Notes: a model not told the origin generated them from the sequence alone. DNA of 64,000 bases from Metabacillus schmidteae (GCF_903166545.1 NZ_CAESCH010000001.1:3910001-3974000); one strand, 5' to 3'; counted from the stretch's first letter, positions 1-8,570 are shown. A program made the numbers and translations.

Positions 1-277
1 TAATACGATTTTCAATTGTCTCTATAGTTGTATCCTTAGCCTTTAGATAGGAACTAATCCCTACAATATTAATGGAAACAATTAATAAGAAACTAAATAA
101 AAACAGTAAACGATTTTGCAAGTTAAACTTTGAAAATGTTTTTTCTAAGAAACGATTTGGTGCAGGCATGTTTTCCCTTTCCGCTTCCTCTTTCTTGCTC
201 TCTCTATGCTTTTTCGGGTTAAACTTTATTTTATGTATTGGTAACTTTTTTAAGTGGTTCACCCATTTTTGTTCCAA
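1..277 (-). CDS. N-terminal fragment of a membrane-anchored sensor, probably a methyl-accepting chemotaxis protein
   Basis: Partial gene running off the left edge; only about 92 codons are visible. The TTG start is chosen because a GGAGG ribosome binding site lies about 6 bases upstream and in-frame stop codons lie before it. The protein begins with a basic, hydrophilic tail of about 55 residues, followed by a hydrophobic membrane segment (about residues 56-75) and then a SSYLKAKDTT-like stretch. That transition resembles the start of Cache-type chemoreceptors of Bacillaceae, where a ligand-binding domain follows the first membrane helix. A sensor histidine kinase or diguanylate cyclase would look the same here, so the family is inference. 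The long cytoplasmic tail before the first helix is unusual for a chemoreceptor. Confidence 0.6.
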   Translation of the reverse strand, partial: MEQKWVNHLKKLPIHKIKFNPKKHRESKKEEAERENMPAPNRFLEKTFSKFNLQNRLLFLFSFLLIVSINIVGISSYLKAKDTTIETIENRI

Positions 278-478
278 ACCCAGCCCTCCATCTCCGTATA
301 ATTTCGACTCATTATAACATTGAAATATTAAGCTAGTGTTAAGAATAGAAATCACGTCAATAAGGCTTTATTCTTATTTTTTTCACAACCATAATGTAAT
401 CCCCTGAAATTTCACATATACTCTAAATTTATTCCTTCACTTTAAAATAAAAAATGACATCCAATAAATCATATAAAT

Positions 479-507
479 ATAAAAAAGCAAGGAGCATCCT
501 CCCTGCT
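479..507 (-). terminator. Rho-independent terminator of the Na/Pi cotransporter gene
   Basis: A 9-bp stem (486-494 with 499-507, one G-T pair) with a 4-base loop is followed on the minus strand by a run of T. It lies about 27 bases past the transporter stop codon. Confidence 0.85.
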
Positions 508-533
508 TTCTAAAAATTCTTATTCCATTTAAA

Positions 534-2165
534 TTAGTCTCTGTAACCTAAAACTGCTTCCGCAATGTTTACTGAGTGATCACCAATACGTTCAAGGTTG
601 CTTATTATATCAACAAAAACTATACCTGCAGAACCAGTACAACTACCTTCATTAATCCGCATGATATGCTTTTTTCGTAATGTTCTTTCCATCTTATCTA
701 TTTGTTCCTCAGATTTTAATACTTTCGATGCTAAAGCTGTGTCTTTGTCGTCAAGAGCTGTAATGGCATCCTTTAATGTTTGAATTGTTAATTCAAACAT
801 ATCATTTAAATCTTTTTTCGCTGAATCAGTTAGTTTTACTTTGTTTGTCAATTGATATCCAACTAATTCAACTACATTTTCAAAATGATCTCCGATACGT
901 TCTATATCTCTAACAGTATCCATTAACATGCTATGCTCTTCTGACTCTGTAGGAGACATCTCACTTCTGGAAATAAGAATTAAATAATCTGTAATTTTAC
1001 GATCTAGATTATTAATTGCATCCTCAAGCTGCATCGCAGTATCTGCGTTTTTTTGAGAATAAGTTGCTTGATAATCTCTTGCTGCTTCCAACCCTATTGT
1101 TGCAAATTGGCCCATTCGAAGAACCTCTTCCTTTGCCTGTCCAAGTGCAATAGATGATGATTGCTCAATAAAGATTGGGTCTAAGTGTTTTGTTTTATAC
1201 TCTATAACTGAATCTTCACCTGGAATAAGCTTAGTAACAAGAAATGCTAAGAACCCAATTAAAGGTAATTGAATAATTGTATTTGTAATATTGAATGTAC
1301 CATGTGCAAAGGCAATAGTCATCTCAGGATTTAAGTTTAATGCACCTTGTAAAAATTGCATAAAATTTGTAAACAAAGGTAAGAAAATCAGAAAGACTGT
1401 GGTACCGATTAAGTTAAAGATAACATGCGTCAATGCTGCTCTTCTTGCTGCAATAGATGCTCCAATAGAAGCTAACACAGCGGTAATCGTAGTTCCTATG
1501 TTATCTCCAAATAGAACTGGTAAAGCTGCGTAAATATCTATTAATCCTTGACCAAATAACTCCTGTAATATACCTATGGTTGCACTAGAACTTTGAACAA
1601 TAACAGTAAAGATTGTTCCGACTACTACTCCCAATAAAGGGTTACTACTCATACTGACGGTTAAATCATGAAATGCTTCCAAAGTACGCAGTGGCTTCAT
1701 ACCATCGCCCATTAATTCCAATCCAAAAAATAATGCACCAAAACCAAAGATGATTTGACCGATGTTATGTATTCTCTTGTTTTTAAAGAAAAAAAGTAAT
1801 ATTGCTCCAACAGCGATTATTGGAAGTGCGTAATCCGAAACTTTAATCCCGATTATAAATGCTGTAACGGTTGTCCCAATATTAGCCCCCATAATTACAC
1901 CAATAGCTTGTCTAAGACTCATAAATCCAGCACTTACTAATCCAACTGTAATAACAGTTGTTCCACTGCTGGATTGAATTAAAACCGTCACAATAATACC
2001 TGCTAAAACACCCATTACCGGATTCGTCGTAAACTTATCCAAAATGTCCCTCAATTTATCACCGGCAGAGCGTTGAAGACCATCCCCCATATACTTGATT
2101 CCAAATAGGAAAATTCCTAATCCACCAATGAATTCAAATATCATCTTCTGGATATCTAATTCCAA
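534..2165 (-). CDS. Na/Pi cotransporter family protein with C-terminal PhoU-like domain
   Basis: Predicted sodium-dependent phosphate transporter of the inner membrane (PF02690 type). From the chosen start it has 543 residues. Two inverted halves each carry the family QSSS signature (about residues 64-67 and 191-194) and a G-A/D-NIGTT motif (about 93-99 and 220-226). After roughly residue 345 the protein becomes soluble and helical, resembling the PhoU domains fused to NptA-like transporters. A TTG start at 2165 is preferred over the TTG at 2174 because the GAGGAG site lies 9 bases before it but directly abuts the other. The B. subtilis relative is YqeW, shorter from memory. The gene is alone, with its own terminator. 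Confidence 0.9.
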   Translation of the reverse strand: MELDIQKMIFEFIGGLGIFLFGIKYMGDGLQRSAGDKLRDILDKFTTNPVMGVLAGIIVTVLIQSSSGTTVITVGLVSAGFMSLRQAIGVIMGANIGTTVTAFIIGIKVSDYALPIIAVGAILLFFFKNKRIHNIGQIIFGFGALFFGLELMGDGMKPLRTLEAFHDLTVSMSSNPLLGVVVGTIFTVIVQSSSATIGILQELFGQGLIDIYAALPVLFGDNIGTTITAVLASIGASIAARRAALTHVIFNLIGTTVFLIFLPLFTNFMQFLQGALNLNPEMTIAFAHGTFNITNTIIQLPLIGFLAFLVTKLIPGEDSVIEYKTKHLDPIFIEQSSSIALGQAKEEVLRMGQFATIGLEAARDYQATYSQKNADTAMQLEDAINNLDRKITDYLILISRSEMSPTESEEHSMLMDTVRDIERIGDHFENVVELVGYQLTNKVKLTDSAKKDLNDMFELTIQTLKDAITALDDKDTALASKVLKSEEQIDKMERTLRKKHIMRINEGSCTGSAGIVFVDIISNLERIGDHSVNIAEAVLGYRD

Positions 2166-2218
2166 AATTTCCAACTCCTCATTTCGTCTTTTTCGACAAA
2201 CATCTACAACCCTTACAA

Positions 2219-2247
2219 TTATTAACGAAATACTGTTTTTTTGTAAA
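2219..2247 (-). promoter_or_regulatory. Candidate sigma-A promoter of the Na/Pi cotransporter gene
   Basis: On the minus strand, -35 TTTACA (2247-2242), a 17-base spacer and -10 TAATAA (2224-2219) place the transcription start near 2212, about 45 bases before the chosen start codon. Confidence 0.45.
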
Positions 2248-2292
2248 GAGATTTATCAAAAATATTTACAAAAAAATTATAATATCTTTACA
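2242..2292. promoter_or_regulatory. Cluster of TTTACA motifs, possible PhoP-type operator
   Basis: Three exact TTTACA hexamers occur: one on the minus strand (2242-2247) and two on the plus strand (2265-2270 and 2287-2292), with a degenerate copy midway between the last two, giving an 11-base period. The outer two copies form a 10-bp perfect inverted repeat, TTTGTAAAGA with TCTTTACAAA. PhoP boxes of Bacillus are TT-A/C/T-ACA-like repeats with this period, and the adjacent gene is a phosphate transporter. The match is suggestive only, since one copy is inverted. Confidence 0.25.
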
Positions 2293-2402
2293 AAGCGAAT
2301 TTTATGTGAATATTGCTATTATCTCTACTTCATTCCTTGTCATAATCTTTTGGGGATTATAAAATATAAAAGGTAAACTTTTGAAGGATGTGTCTTCTTA
2401 TC

Positions 2403-3182
2403 ATGAATATATTTAAGCAACTTTATGTAAGTATTTATTCTCCAAAAATGATTTCTGCGTTTCGTTTTCAGGGTATAGGAAAAACGATCCTTTACGTATT
2501 CATCTTATCCTTACTTAGCACATTACCATCTGCTATTTATTTTTCTGGCAGTTTAAGTGAAGGATTGAAAAGTTTTAATGAAACACTTAAAGAGGATCTA
2601 CCTTCTTTCACGATTGAGAATGGCTTACTTTCATCAGACTCGGATAAACCTGTAGAAATAAAAAAAGATGGTTTTTTCATTATTTTAGATGATACCGGAT
2701 CTTATGGTGTTGAGGAGATGGAAGCAAAGGAAAATGCAATCGGCATTTTATCAGACAAGTTTGTATTCTCAACAAATGGGCAAGCACAAACCTATGAATA
2801 CTCTCTTTTGAATATGACCCTATCAAAAGAAGATATTATGGAAATCTCTTCTCAGTTCAACCAGTTGCTTCCAATTGTACTTACCATAATGGTAGTTGTA
2901 ATGTACTTATTTAGTTCCTTCGTTAAATTTATTGAAATCACAGTCTTAGCATTGTTTGGACTAGCGTTTAAAAACAGTCTGCAACGAAAAGTTAACTTTA
3001 AACAATTATGGGTTATAGCTGCCTACTCGACAACATTAGCGACTATCTTCTTTATCATCATGGATAGTTTGCAGGTTATTGTACCAAGTGGATTCTTTCT
3101 TAATTGGTTTGTCCATTTAATTGTGCTATACCTTGTATTAAAAGAAATCCCACCACTTAAAAAGAAGATTGCTACCCCCTAA
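2403..3182 (+). CDS. DUF1189 family membrane protein
   Basis: Predicted integral membrane protein of 259 residues of the Firmicutes DUF1189 family; function unknown. The N-terminus MNIFKQLYVSIYSP and the following FRFQGIGKT stretch are typical of that family. One membrane helix lies near residues 24-46, then a hydrophilic, probably extracytoplasmic region to about residue 155, then several helices to the C-terminus. The ATG at 2403 is preferred over one at 2388 because it gives the conserved N-terminus, although the GAAGGA element is rather far upstream (about 14 bases). The gene is monocistronic and ends in a strong terminator. In B. subtilis a DUF1189 gene lies nearby in the same region (from memory). 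Confidence 0.85.
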   Translation: MNIFKQLYVSIYSPKMISAFRFQGIGKTILYVFILSLLSTLPSAIYFSGSLSEGLKSFNETLKEDLPSFTIENGLLSSDSDKPVEIKKDGFFIILDDTGSYGVEEMEAKENAIGILSDKFVFSTNGQAQTYEYSLLNMTLSKEDIMEISSQFNQLLPIVLTIMVVVMYLFSSFVKFIEITVLALFGLAFKNSLQRKVNFKQLWVIAAYSTTLATIFFIIMDSLQVIVPSGFFLNWFVHLIVLYLVLKEIPPLKKKIATP

Positions 3183-3188
3183 TAAAAA

Positions 3189-3215
3189 GACGCGGAATGA
3201 TTTCCGCGTTTTTTT
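3189..3215 (+). terminator. Rho-independent terminator of the DUF1189 gene
   Basis: Perfect 7-bp stem CGCGGAA / TTCCGCG (3191-3197 with 3202-3208), 4-base loop, followed by seven T. Confidence 0.93.
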
Positions 3216-3348
3216 ATTTACTCCCATTTTCGGGCTCTGTACTCTTCATAATTCATCTGTAACTTTAACAGTATATAAATCAGGATAAAGGATTTGAAAA
3301 CATAGTAATGACCATGGATTTCCCTCCTATAAATATATAGAAGAAAAA

Positions 3349-3379
3349 GCATGCATATTTATTTGGGACAAGCATACGA
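3349..3379 (+). promoter_or_regulatory. Possible sigma-G/F-type promoter of yqfZ
   Basis: GCATG (3349-3353) fits the sigma-G -35 pattern GHATR and CATACGA (3373-3379) differs from the -10 pattern CATNHTA at one position; the 19-base spacer is one base longer than usual. Forespore expression would suit yqfZ, but the match is imperfect. Confidence 0.3.
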
Positions 3380-3413
3380 TCTATATATAATATTATTTTA
3401 TGGAGGATCTAAA

Positions 3414-3740
3414 ATGAAGCGATTCTCAATTTTACTTCTATGTTTCTTTATTTGTTACATCATATATTATGACCTACAAGTTGGCACACTCCCATTTATG
3501 AATAAAACAGCCATAGTATCTTCTGATCCAAGTAATGAAATTAAAGATAAACAAGAATCATATTATGAAAAGCGTGTCAAACAAGGTGATACTGTTCTAA
3601 CGATTACAGAGAAATACCATGGCACACTCCCAATATCAATTGATCAGCTAATAAAAGATTTCGAAAACCTTAATCCAGGTGTAAAAGCAGAGGCAATTCA
3701 GGTTGGAACTTCCTACTTGTTCCCTATTTATAAACAATAG
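3414..3740 (+). CDS. yqfZ: YqfZ-like membrane-anchored LysM protein
   Basis: Small protein of 108 residues with one N-terminal membrane helix or signal anchor (residues about 3-20) and a C-terminal LysM-like domain (about 55-107). The domain contains V-KQGDTV, a central LNPG and a final V/I-Q-G-T-SYLFP motif. LysM domains bind peptidoglycan, so the domain probably faces the wall. The ATG at 3414 is chosen because GGAGG stands 7 bases upstream; an in-frame ATG at 3351 lacks a site. Size and position directly before ispG match B. subtilis YqfZ, of unknown function and probably sporulation-linked. No clear terminator follows in the 137 bases before ispG. Confidence 0.8.
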   Translation: MKRFSILLLCFFICYIIYYDLQVGTLPFMNKTAIVSSDPSNEIKDKQESYYEKRVKQGDTVLTITEKYHGTLPISIDQLIKDFENLNPGVKAEAIQVGTSYLFPIYKQ

Positions 3741-3877
3741 ATCACACTTGTCAATTCATAATCCTCCCTGTAAAATGAGGTTGGAAAGTAGAATTACTAG
3801 AAAAAAAATAGAAACTCAAGTATCATAAATTTATGTGATTACGAAATGCTTAAATTATATTAAGGAGCGATTTACAC

Positions 3878-4990
3878 GTGAGTGAAATCATACATCGTAC
3901 GAAAACAAGACCTGTTAAAGTCGGTAATTTAACAATTGGTGGAAATAATGAAGTTGTTATTCAAAGTATGACAACCACCAAAACCCATGATGTTGAGGCA
4001 ACTGTTGCTGAAATTAACCGTCTTGAAGAAGCAGGTTGTCAAATTGTACGTGTTGCATGTCCTGATGAACGTGCAGCTAATGCAATTTCTGAAATTAAAA
4101 AAAGAATTAATATTCCACTTGTTGTTGATATTCATTTTGACTATAAGCTTGCATTAAAAGCTATCGAGGGTGGAGCAGATAAAATTAGAATTAATCCTGG
4201 TAATATAGGAAGAAAAGAAAAAGTAGAAGCAGTTGTTAAAGCTGCAAAGGAACGTAAAATTCCAATTCGAATTGGTGTAAATGCAGGTTCATTGGAGAAA
4301 CGTATTCTAGAAAAATATGGTTATCCTACTGCTGATGGTATGGTTGAAAGTGCGCTGCATCATATTAAAATCCTAGAGGATTTAGACTTCCATGATATTA
4401 TTGTCTCGATGAAAGCTTCAGATGTAAATTTAGCCATTGAAGCGTATGATAAAGCAGCTAGAGCTTTTGACTATCCATTACACCTAGGAATTACAGAATC
4501 CGGGACACTTTTTGCCGGGACAGTAAAAAGTGCAGCAGGTTTGGGAGCAATTCTTAGTAAGGGAATTGGAAATACAGTCCGAGTTTCCTTGAGTGCCGAT
4601 CCTGTTGAAGAAGTTAAGGTTGCCCGTGAGCTTTTAAAATCTTTCGGCTTAGCAGCAAATGCTGCAACATTAATTTCCTGCCCAACTTGCGGAAGAATTG
4701 AAATTGATTTAATTAGTATTGCAAACGAAGTAGAAGAATATATCGCAAAGATTAAAGCACCAATTAAAGTAGCTGTTTTAGGTTGTGCTGTCAACGGTCC
4801 TGGTGAGGCTCGTGAAGCAGATATTGGGATAGCAGGTGCTCGTGGAGAAGGTTTACTGTTCCGTAAAGGAGAAATCGTCCGGAAAGTTCCTGAAGCTACA
4901 ATGGTTGAAGAATTGAAAAAGGAAATCGATAAAATTGCTGAAGAACATTATGCAAAGCAAGCTGCAGAAAAAGCTGAAGCCAACGCATAA
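3878..4990 (+). CDS. ispG: 4-hydroxy-3-methylbut-2-enyl diphosphate synthase (IspG/GcpE)
   Basis: Catalyses the penultimate step of the MEP isoprenoid pathway, reductive ring opening of MEcPP to HMBPP, in the cytosol. The 370-residue sequence matches the family over its full length: an N-terminal TIM barrel with the [10 protein letters not shown] start, and a C-terminal 4Fe-4S domain with SCPTCGR (Cys268, Cys271) and [10 protein letters not shown] (Cys303, Glu310). The start is GTG with AAGGAG 10 bases upstream. It is transcribed alone and ends in a long hairpin terminator. Its pathway partner ispH lies 7.3 kb downstream, so the last two MEP enzymes are in the same region but not the same operon. 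Confidence 0.98.
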   Translation: MSEIIHRTKTRPVKVGNLTIGGNNEVVIQSMTTTKTHDVEATVAEINRLEEAGCQIVRVACPDERAANAISEIKKRINIPLVVDIHFDYKLALKAIEGGADKIRINPGNIGRKEKVEAVVKAAKERKIPIRIGVNAGSLEKRILEKYGYPTADGMVESALHHIKILEDLDFHDIIVSMKASDVNLAIEAYDKAARAFDYPLHLGITESGTLFAGTVKSAAGLGAILSKGIGNTVRVSLSADPVEEVKVARELLKSFGLAANAATLISCPTCGRIEIDLISIANEVEEYIAKIKAPIKVAVLGCAVNGPGEAREADIGIAGARGEGLLFRKGEIVRKVPEATMVEELKKEIDKIAEEHYAKQAAEKAEANA

Positions 4991-4994
4991 GTAA

Positions 4995-5061
4995 GGTGAC
5001 TCAAAACAAAGGATAGATCCATATATGGTGGACGTCCTTTTCTTTTTGAGTCATCTTTTTT
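4995..5061 (+). terminator. Rho-independent terminator of ispG
   Basis: A 12-bp stem (4995-5006 with 5044-5055, one G-T pair) encloses a second AAAGGA / TCCTTT pairing and is followed by a T run from 5056. It ends at the stop codon of the convergent small gene. Confidence 0.85.
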
Positions 5062-5251
5062 ATTTATTTTCCGGTAATAAAACGGCTCCAATATTACTAT
5101 TATTTGATAAGGAAACATCAATATCGTCTTCAAATCTTTCGTTTTCGTTAAAACGCTCTTGAATCTCCATATTTGCTTTATATGCATCATTATCGATTTG
5201 ATATGACTTAATCGGGTTGTGAATTGATTGCTTCTTTTTTGAATCCTCCAT
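5060..5251 (-). CDS. Small hydrophilic protein of unknown function (63 aa)
   Basis: I do not recognise this protein. It is 63 residues, strongly polar, with an acidic middle (RFNENERFEDDID) and no membrane segment or cysteine. Support for coding: a good GGTGAAGG ribosome binding site before the ATG, placement in a tight minus-strand unit right after yqfX, and an end that abuts the convergent ispG terminator. An N-terminal KKKQSIHNP stretch followed by asparagine- and glutamate-rich residues resembles small Bacillus sporulation-period proteins, but that is impression only. A 112-codon overlapping frame was judged a shadow. Confidence 0.65.
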   Translation of the reverse strand: MEDSKKKQSIHNPIKSYQIDNDAYKANMEIQERFNENERFEDDIDVSLSNNSNIGAVLLPENK

Positions 5252-5272
5252 TTTACCTTCACCTCACATATA

Positions 5273-5297
5273 GAGGGTTGACCCATAAGGTCAACCC
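5273..5297 (-). other. Perfect 10-bp inverted repeat between yqfX and the 63-aa gene
   Basis: AGGGTTGACC (5273-5282) and GGTCAACCCT (5288-5297) with a 5-base loop would form a stable RNA hairpin. No T run follows on either strand, so a processing site, attenuator or weak terminator is as likely as a true terminator. Confidence 0.6.
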
Positions 5298-5320
5298 TAC
5301 CTGAACTTTATTAGGGATTT

Positions 5321-5710
5321 TTAAAAAAACGGCATTATAAAGATCCCTAAGATTATTGAAACTACACCTATACCAATTGCCCATGCTCCTGTTCCACGAG
5401 CACCTCGTCTTCTGGCAATAAATCCAACAATTATACCTGCTGCTCCCAAAATAACAGGTAAGATAAAGAGTGAAATAATTGATAAAGCTAAGGCTAGAAA
5501 TCCAATTCCTCTGCCTTCGCCAGCTCTTTCACCTTGATCAGCTTCAGTATCAGCTGCTTGATAAGATCTCCCCATATTTACTGGAGCAGCAACTTCCGCA
5601 GCTGTTTCTGTTTGATAATCAATTTCTATTTCACGATCTAGCGGCGTGATACCCTTATAATCAGGATTGTCAAAACGATCTCGTTCATTGAACTTATTTT
5701 CGTCTGCCAT
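5321..5710 (-). CDS. yqfX: YqfX-like membrane protein
   Basis: Predicted membrane protein of 129 residues, the size I recall for B. subtilis YqfX. The first 70 residues are hydrophilic and acidic (a soluble tail starting MADENKFNERDRFDNP), followed by two hydrophobic segments (about 73-97 and 107-128) separated by an arginine-rich turn (ARRRGARG). This two-helix C-terminal arrangement resembles DUF4190-like domains. The ATG at 5710 is preferred over longer versions because AAGGAAGGG precedes it. It is divergent from yqfW, and a hairpin separates it from the small downstream gene. The function is unknown. Confidence 0.82.
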   Translation of the reverse strand: MADENKFNERDRFDNPDYKGITPLDREIEIDYQTETAAEVAAPVNMGRSYQAADTEADQGERAGEGRGIGFLALALSIISLFILPVILGAAGIIVGFIARRRGARGTGAWAIGIGVVSIILGIFIMPFF

Positions 5711-5852
5711 GTAGATCCCTTCCTTTCTTATATAAAGGAGCATTCTTATTATAAACTTCACGTCAAAAAGTATAACTGTAAAACTTTTCTGCTCGATTAA
5801 AAATTCAGTATGGTACACTATAAGAGTAGGACTTCGAGAAGGAGAGAAAAAA

Positions 5853-6422
5853 ATGCTGCGACTAGGGATTGACATAGATGGAACTGTTACAGATCCAAAA
5901 ACCTTTTTACCTTTTTTAAATCAATCATTTAAAAAATCCTTAACTTATCAAGATTTAACTCAGTATGATTTAACCAAAGTATATAATATTACAGAAGATG
6001 ATTTCTGGAAGTGGATGGATGAATTCGAGCCAATTATATATAAAGAGGCCCCATTAGCTTTATATGCTAAGGAAGTATTAGATGAATGGAAAGATAAACA
6101 TGAAATAAAATTTATTAGTGCGAGAAGAAAACATCTAATGGAAATTACAAATCAATGGTTTAAAGATAAAGATCTTTTCTATCACCATATTGAATTAATT
6201 GGAAGCCATGATAAACTTGCGGCTGTAAAGGAACATAATATTTCTATTTTTTTCGAGGACAAGCACGATAATGCATGTATGATTAATGAGGAACACGGCA
6301 TACCAGTTATATTATTTAATACACCTTATAATCAAGATCCAATTCCAAAAGGGGTTATAAGGGTAAATGATTGGCGTGAGGCAAAGAAATGGGTAAATGA
6401 TTGGTCTGTGGTGAAAATATAA
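5853..6422 (+). CDS. yqfW: HAD-superfamily nucleotidase-like protein (YqfW)
   Basis: Predicted HAD-fold phosphatase of the 5'-nucleotidase/deoxyribonucleotidase type, 189 residues. Motif I is GIDIDGTVTD with the nucleophile and acid aspartates at residues 7 and 9; motif II is KFISARR; motif III a lysine in HDKLAAVK; motif IV FFEDKHDNA. The ribosome binding site is AGAAGGAGAG. The gene is transcribed divergently from yqfX and convergently to zur, with which it shares a bidirectional terminator. The substrate cannot be told from sequence. Confidence 0.88.
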   Translation: MLRLGIDIDGTVTDPKTFLPFLNQSFKKSLTYQDLTQYDLTKVYNITEDDFWKWMDEFEPIIYKEAPLALYAKEVLDEWKDKHEIKFISARRKHLMEITNQWFKDKDLFYHHIELIGSHDKLAAVKEHNISIFFEDKHDNACMINEEHGIPVILFNTPYNQDPIPKGVIRVNDWREAKKWVNDWSVVKI

Positions 6423-6499
6423 AAAAATCGCACAGTCGAGTATTAACGTAAGTTATGGTTACACCTCGATAAAAGCAAAAATTTACTTAATGAATATTA

Positions 6500-6538
6500 A
6501 AAGGAAGGCTTCATTAGTATTTTTGAAGCCTTCTTTTT
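6500..6538. terminator. Bidirectional terminator between yqfW and zur
   Basis: Perfect 10-bp stem GAAGGCTTCA / TGAAGCCTTC (6504-6513 with 6524-6533), with T runs on both sides for the two convergent genes. Confidence 0.93.
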
Positions 6539-6543
6539 CTTAT

Positions 6544-6954
6544 TTATTGGCATAGCGGACATCTTCCATACACTTCAAATTTATGGCCACTTATATCATA
6601 ATCATTGAGACTCTCCGAAAGGTTTCCCATCGGACATCCAGGAATTTCCTTAGTTTTCCCACATTTTAAACAAATAAAATGATGGTGATGATGTTTAGAA
6701 TCACAAGTAAACCGAAAATGCTTCTCACCAGACAACTCTGTCATTTCAAATATCCCTAGATCAGCAAAGAGCGAAAGGTTTCGATAAATGGTGTCGAAAC
6801 TTAATCCCGGATAATCATTTTTCAAAAATTCTAATACATCCTTAGCTGTTAGATACTTGTCATGGTCTGCGAAAAGCTGGAGCATCTCTTCTCGTTTATT
6901 TGTATATTTATAACCTTTTTCTTTTAATAAGTCGAGAGCTTCTTGAACATTCAT
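6544..6954 (-). CDS. zur: Zinc uptake regulator Zur, Fur family
   Basis: Fur-family metalloregulator of 136 residues. It has an N-terminal winged helix (about 1-80, including [14 protein letters not shown]), then a metal-binding half with a His-rich HHHHHF motif and two Cys pairs, CLKCGK and a terminal CPLC, that form the structural zinc site. Genetic linkage to a zinc-type ABC transporter identifies it as Zur rather than Fur or PerR. Its start overlaps the permease stop by 4 bases, so it is the last gene of the ATPase-permease-zur operon. It would repress this operon when zinc is plentiful; see the candidate operator at 8595. Confidence 0.92.
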   Translation of the reverse strand: MNVQEALDLLKEKGYKYTNKREEMLQLFADHDKYLTAKDVLEFLKNDYPGLSFDTIYRNLSLFADLGIFEMTELSGEKHFRFTCDSKHHHHHFICLKCGKTKEIPGCPMGNLSESLNDYDISGHKFEVYGRCPLCQ

Positions 6955-7793
6955 GAAACTTTCCCCTTTGTAAATTTAGTCCAAATGATTGTCATTATTA
7001 AAATAAGTACTGATAAAATAACGATTGTTCCGCCGGGTGCTAAATCTAAATAATAGGCTAGGAATAATCCTATAATAACAGATATTTCTCCAAATAGTAC
7101 AGAAAAGAATATCGTTTGCTTAAATCCTTTAGCAATTCGAATACTTGCAGCAACAGGTAAAGTCATGAGGGATGATACGAGTAAAATCCCAACAATCCTC
7201 ATTGAACCCGCAATGACAAGTGCAAGCATAAAAATAAAAATAAAGTGAATAGCCTTGGCACGAATACCAGATGCTATTGCATGTTCTTCATCAAATGATA
7301 ACAAAAAAAGTTCTTTGTATAGTAAAAAGATCACGAAAATTACAGCAAATGTAATACCTGTTATTACATACATATCTGTACGACTTACAGCACTTATACT
7401 GCCAAATAAATAACTAAACAAATCTGTATTAAAACCATCTGCAAGCGAAATAAAGATAACACTTATCCCAACACCGGCTGATAAAATAATTGGGATAGCC
7501 AATTCTTGATAATGCTTATAAACCGTTCTAAGCTTTTCTATGAATAGAGAGCCGCCTACAGAAAAAACCATACCTAAATACATAGGATTCATTCCCACAA
7601 ATGCTGAAACTTTCTTCTCAAGTAATAAACTTGCGGCAATTCCAGCAAGTGTAACATGACTGAGTGCATCTGCGATTAAAGACATTCTTCTCACAACTAC
7701 AAATACACCAAGTAAAGGAGCAATTAACCCAATCAGCATTCCTGAAATAAATGCGTTTTGTAAAAATTCATATTGAAAAAGACTACTTAACAT
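6951..7793 (-). CDS. znuB: Zinc ABC transporter permease (ZnuB/AdcB family)
   Basis: Membrane subunit of a metal ABC importer of the ABC-3 family, 280 residues with about eight or nine hydrophobic segments. Family marks include the [26 protein letters not shown]-terminus (given here as GLIAPLLG and [12 protein letters not shown]) and a [16 protein letters not shown] stretch near the C-terminal third. It sits between the ATPase (15 bases upstream) and zur (overlapping by 4 bases). Zinc as substrate is inferred from the Zur linkage; manganese permeases look similar. No solute-binding protein gene lies in this window, so the binding subunit must be elsewhere. Confidence 0.93.
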   Translation of the reverse strand: MLSSLFQYEFLQNAFISGMLIGLIAPLLGVFVVVRRMSLIADALSHVTLAGIAASLLLEKKVSAFVGMNPMYLGMVFSVGGSLFIEKLRTVYKHYQELAIPIILSAGVGISVIFISLADGFNTDLFSYLFGSISAVSRTDMYVITGITFAVIFVIFLLYKELFLLSFDEEHAIASGIRAKAIHFIFIFMLALVIAGSMRIVGILLVSSLMTLPVAASIRIAKGFKQTIFFSVLFGEISVIIGLFLAYYLDLAPGGTIVILSVLILIMTIIWTKFTKGKVS

Positions 7794-7808
7794 TTCAAAC
7801 TTCCTCCA

Positions 7809-8570
7809 TTAATGGGAGTGATCATGTGATAACACATGCAAGGAGTGACCGTAGAAATCGGACATCTCCGTTTCCTTTAAAGATTCAAATTCTTTTGAGT
7901 TCCCATGAAAATGTAAATGCTTATTAATGCATGCAACATGTGACACTTTGTCTGTAATTGTGCCGATATCATGAGTAACCAATAATAGCGTAATACCAAG
8001 ATCCTTATTTAAAGTTAACAACATATCATAAAAGTTCTGAACTGTTTGAGCATCTACTCCAACAGTTGGCTCATCTAAAATTAATAATTTAGGATTGCTT
8101 ACAATCGCTCTTGCAATAAAGGCTCTTTGTTGTTGACCACCAGACATTTCTCCGATGTTCCTCTTTGTAAATGCACTTAAACCCACAGCTTCAATTGCTT
8201 CATACACTTTAGTACGATCTTGCCTATTCATAAATTTAAACATTCCAAGCCTTGAGGTAAGACCACTTGACACGACTTCAAAAACAGAAGCTGGAAATCC
8301 AGTATTAAAACTGTTAGCTTTTTGTGAAACAAATCCTATTTCATGCCAATTTTTAAACTTTTGAATTTGTTGGCCAAACAACTTTATTTCACCTTGCTGT
8401 GGTTTTAATAACCCTAGTAAACACTTTAATAAAGTTGTTTTTCCAGATCCATTTGGTCCAACAAGACCAAGAAAGCTTCCTTTTTCTATTGTTAAATTTA
8501 TATCTTCAAGCACTCTTTGGCGCTCATAAGTAAAGTTTAAATCTTTTATTTCTACGATCAGTTGACTCAT
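7809..8570 (-). CDS. znuC: Zinc ABC transporter ATP-binding protein (ZnuC/AdcC family)
   Basis: ATPase subunit of the metal importer, 253 residues from the chosen start. It shows Walker A GPNGSGKTT, Q-loop FVSQKANSF, signature MSGGQQQR, Walker B LLILDEPTVGVD and switch histidine VTHD. The C-terminus is His-rich (HSLHVLSHDHSH), as in zinc-transporter ATPases. The ATG at 8570 is preferred to that at 8576 because AAAGGAAG is then correctly spaced. It is the first gene of the znuC-znuB-zur operon. Confidence 0.93.
   Translation of the reverse strand: MSQLIVEIKDLNFTYERQRVLEDINLTIEKGSFLGLVGPNGSGKTTLLKCLLGLLKPQQGEIKLFGQQIQKFKNWHEIGFVSQKANSFNTGFPASVFEVVSSGLTSRLGMFKFMNRQDRTKVYEAIEAVGLSAFTKRNIGEMSGGQQQRAFIARAIVSNPKLLILDEPTVGVDAQTVQNFYDMLLTLNKDLGITLLLVTHDIGTITDKVSHVACINKHLHFHGNSKEFESLKETEMSDFYGHSLHVLSHDHSH

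Noticed and set aside
72..317. 81-codon plus-strand frame at the left edge
   Set aside because: The opposite strand encodes a receptor N-terminus with a ribosome binding site and membrane helix, which explains the sequence better.
4471..4794. 107-codon minus-strand frame inside ispG
   Set aside because: Shadow of ispG, no initiation site, no family resemblance.
4948..5286. 112-codon frame overlapping the 63-aa gene
   Set aside because: It runs across the ispG terminator and the 5273 hairpin, into the ispG end, without an initiation site; the 63-aa frame has a good one.
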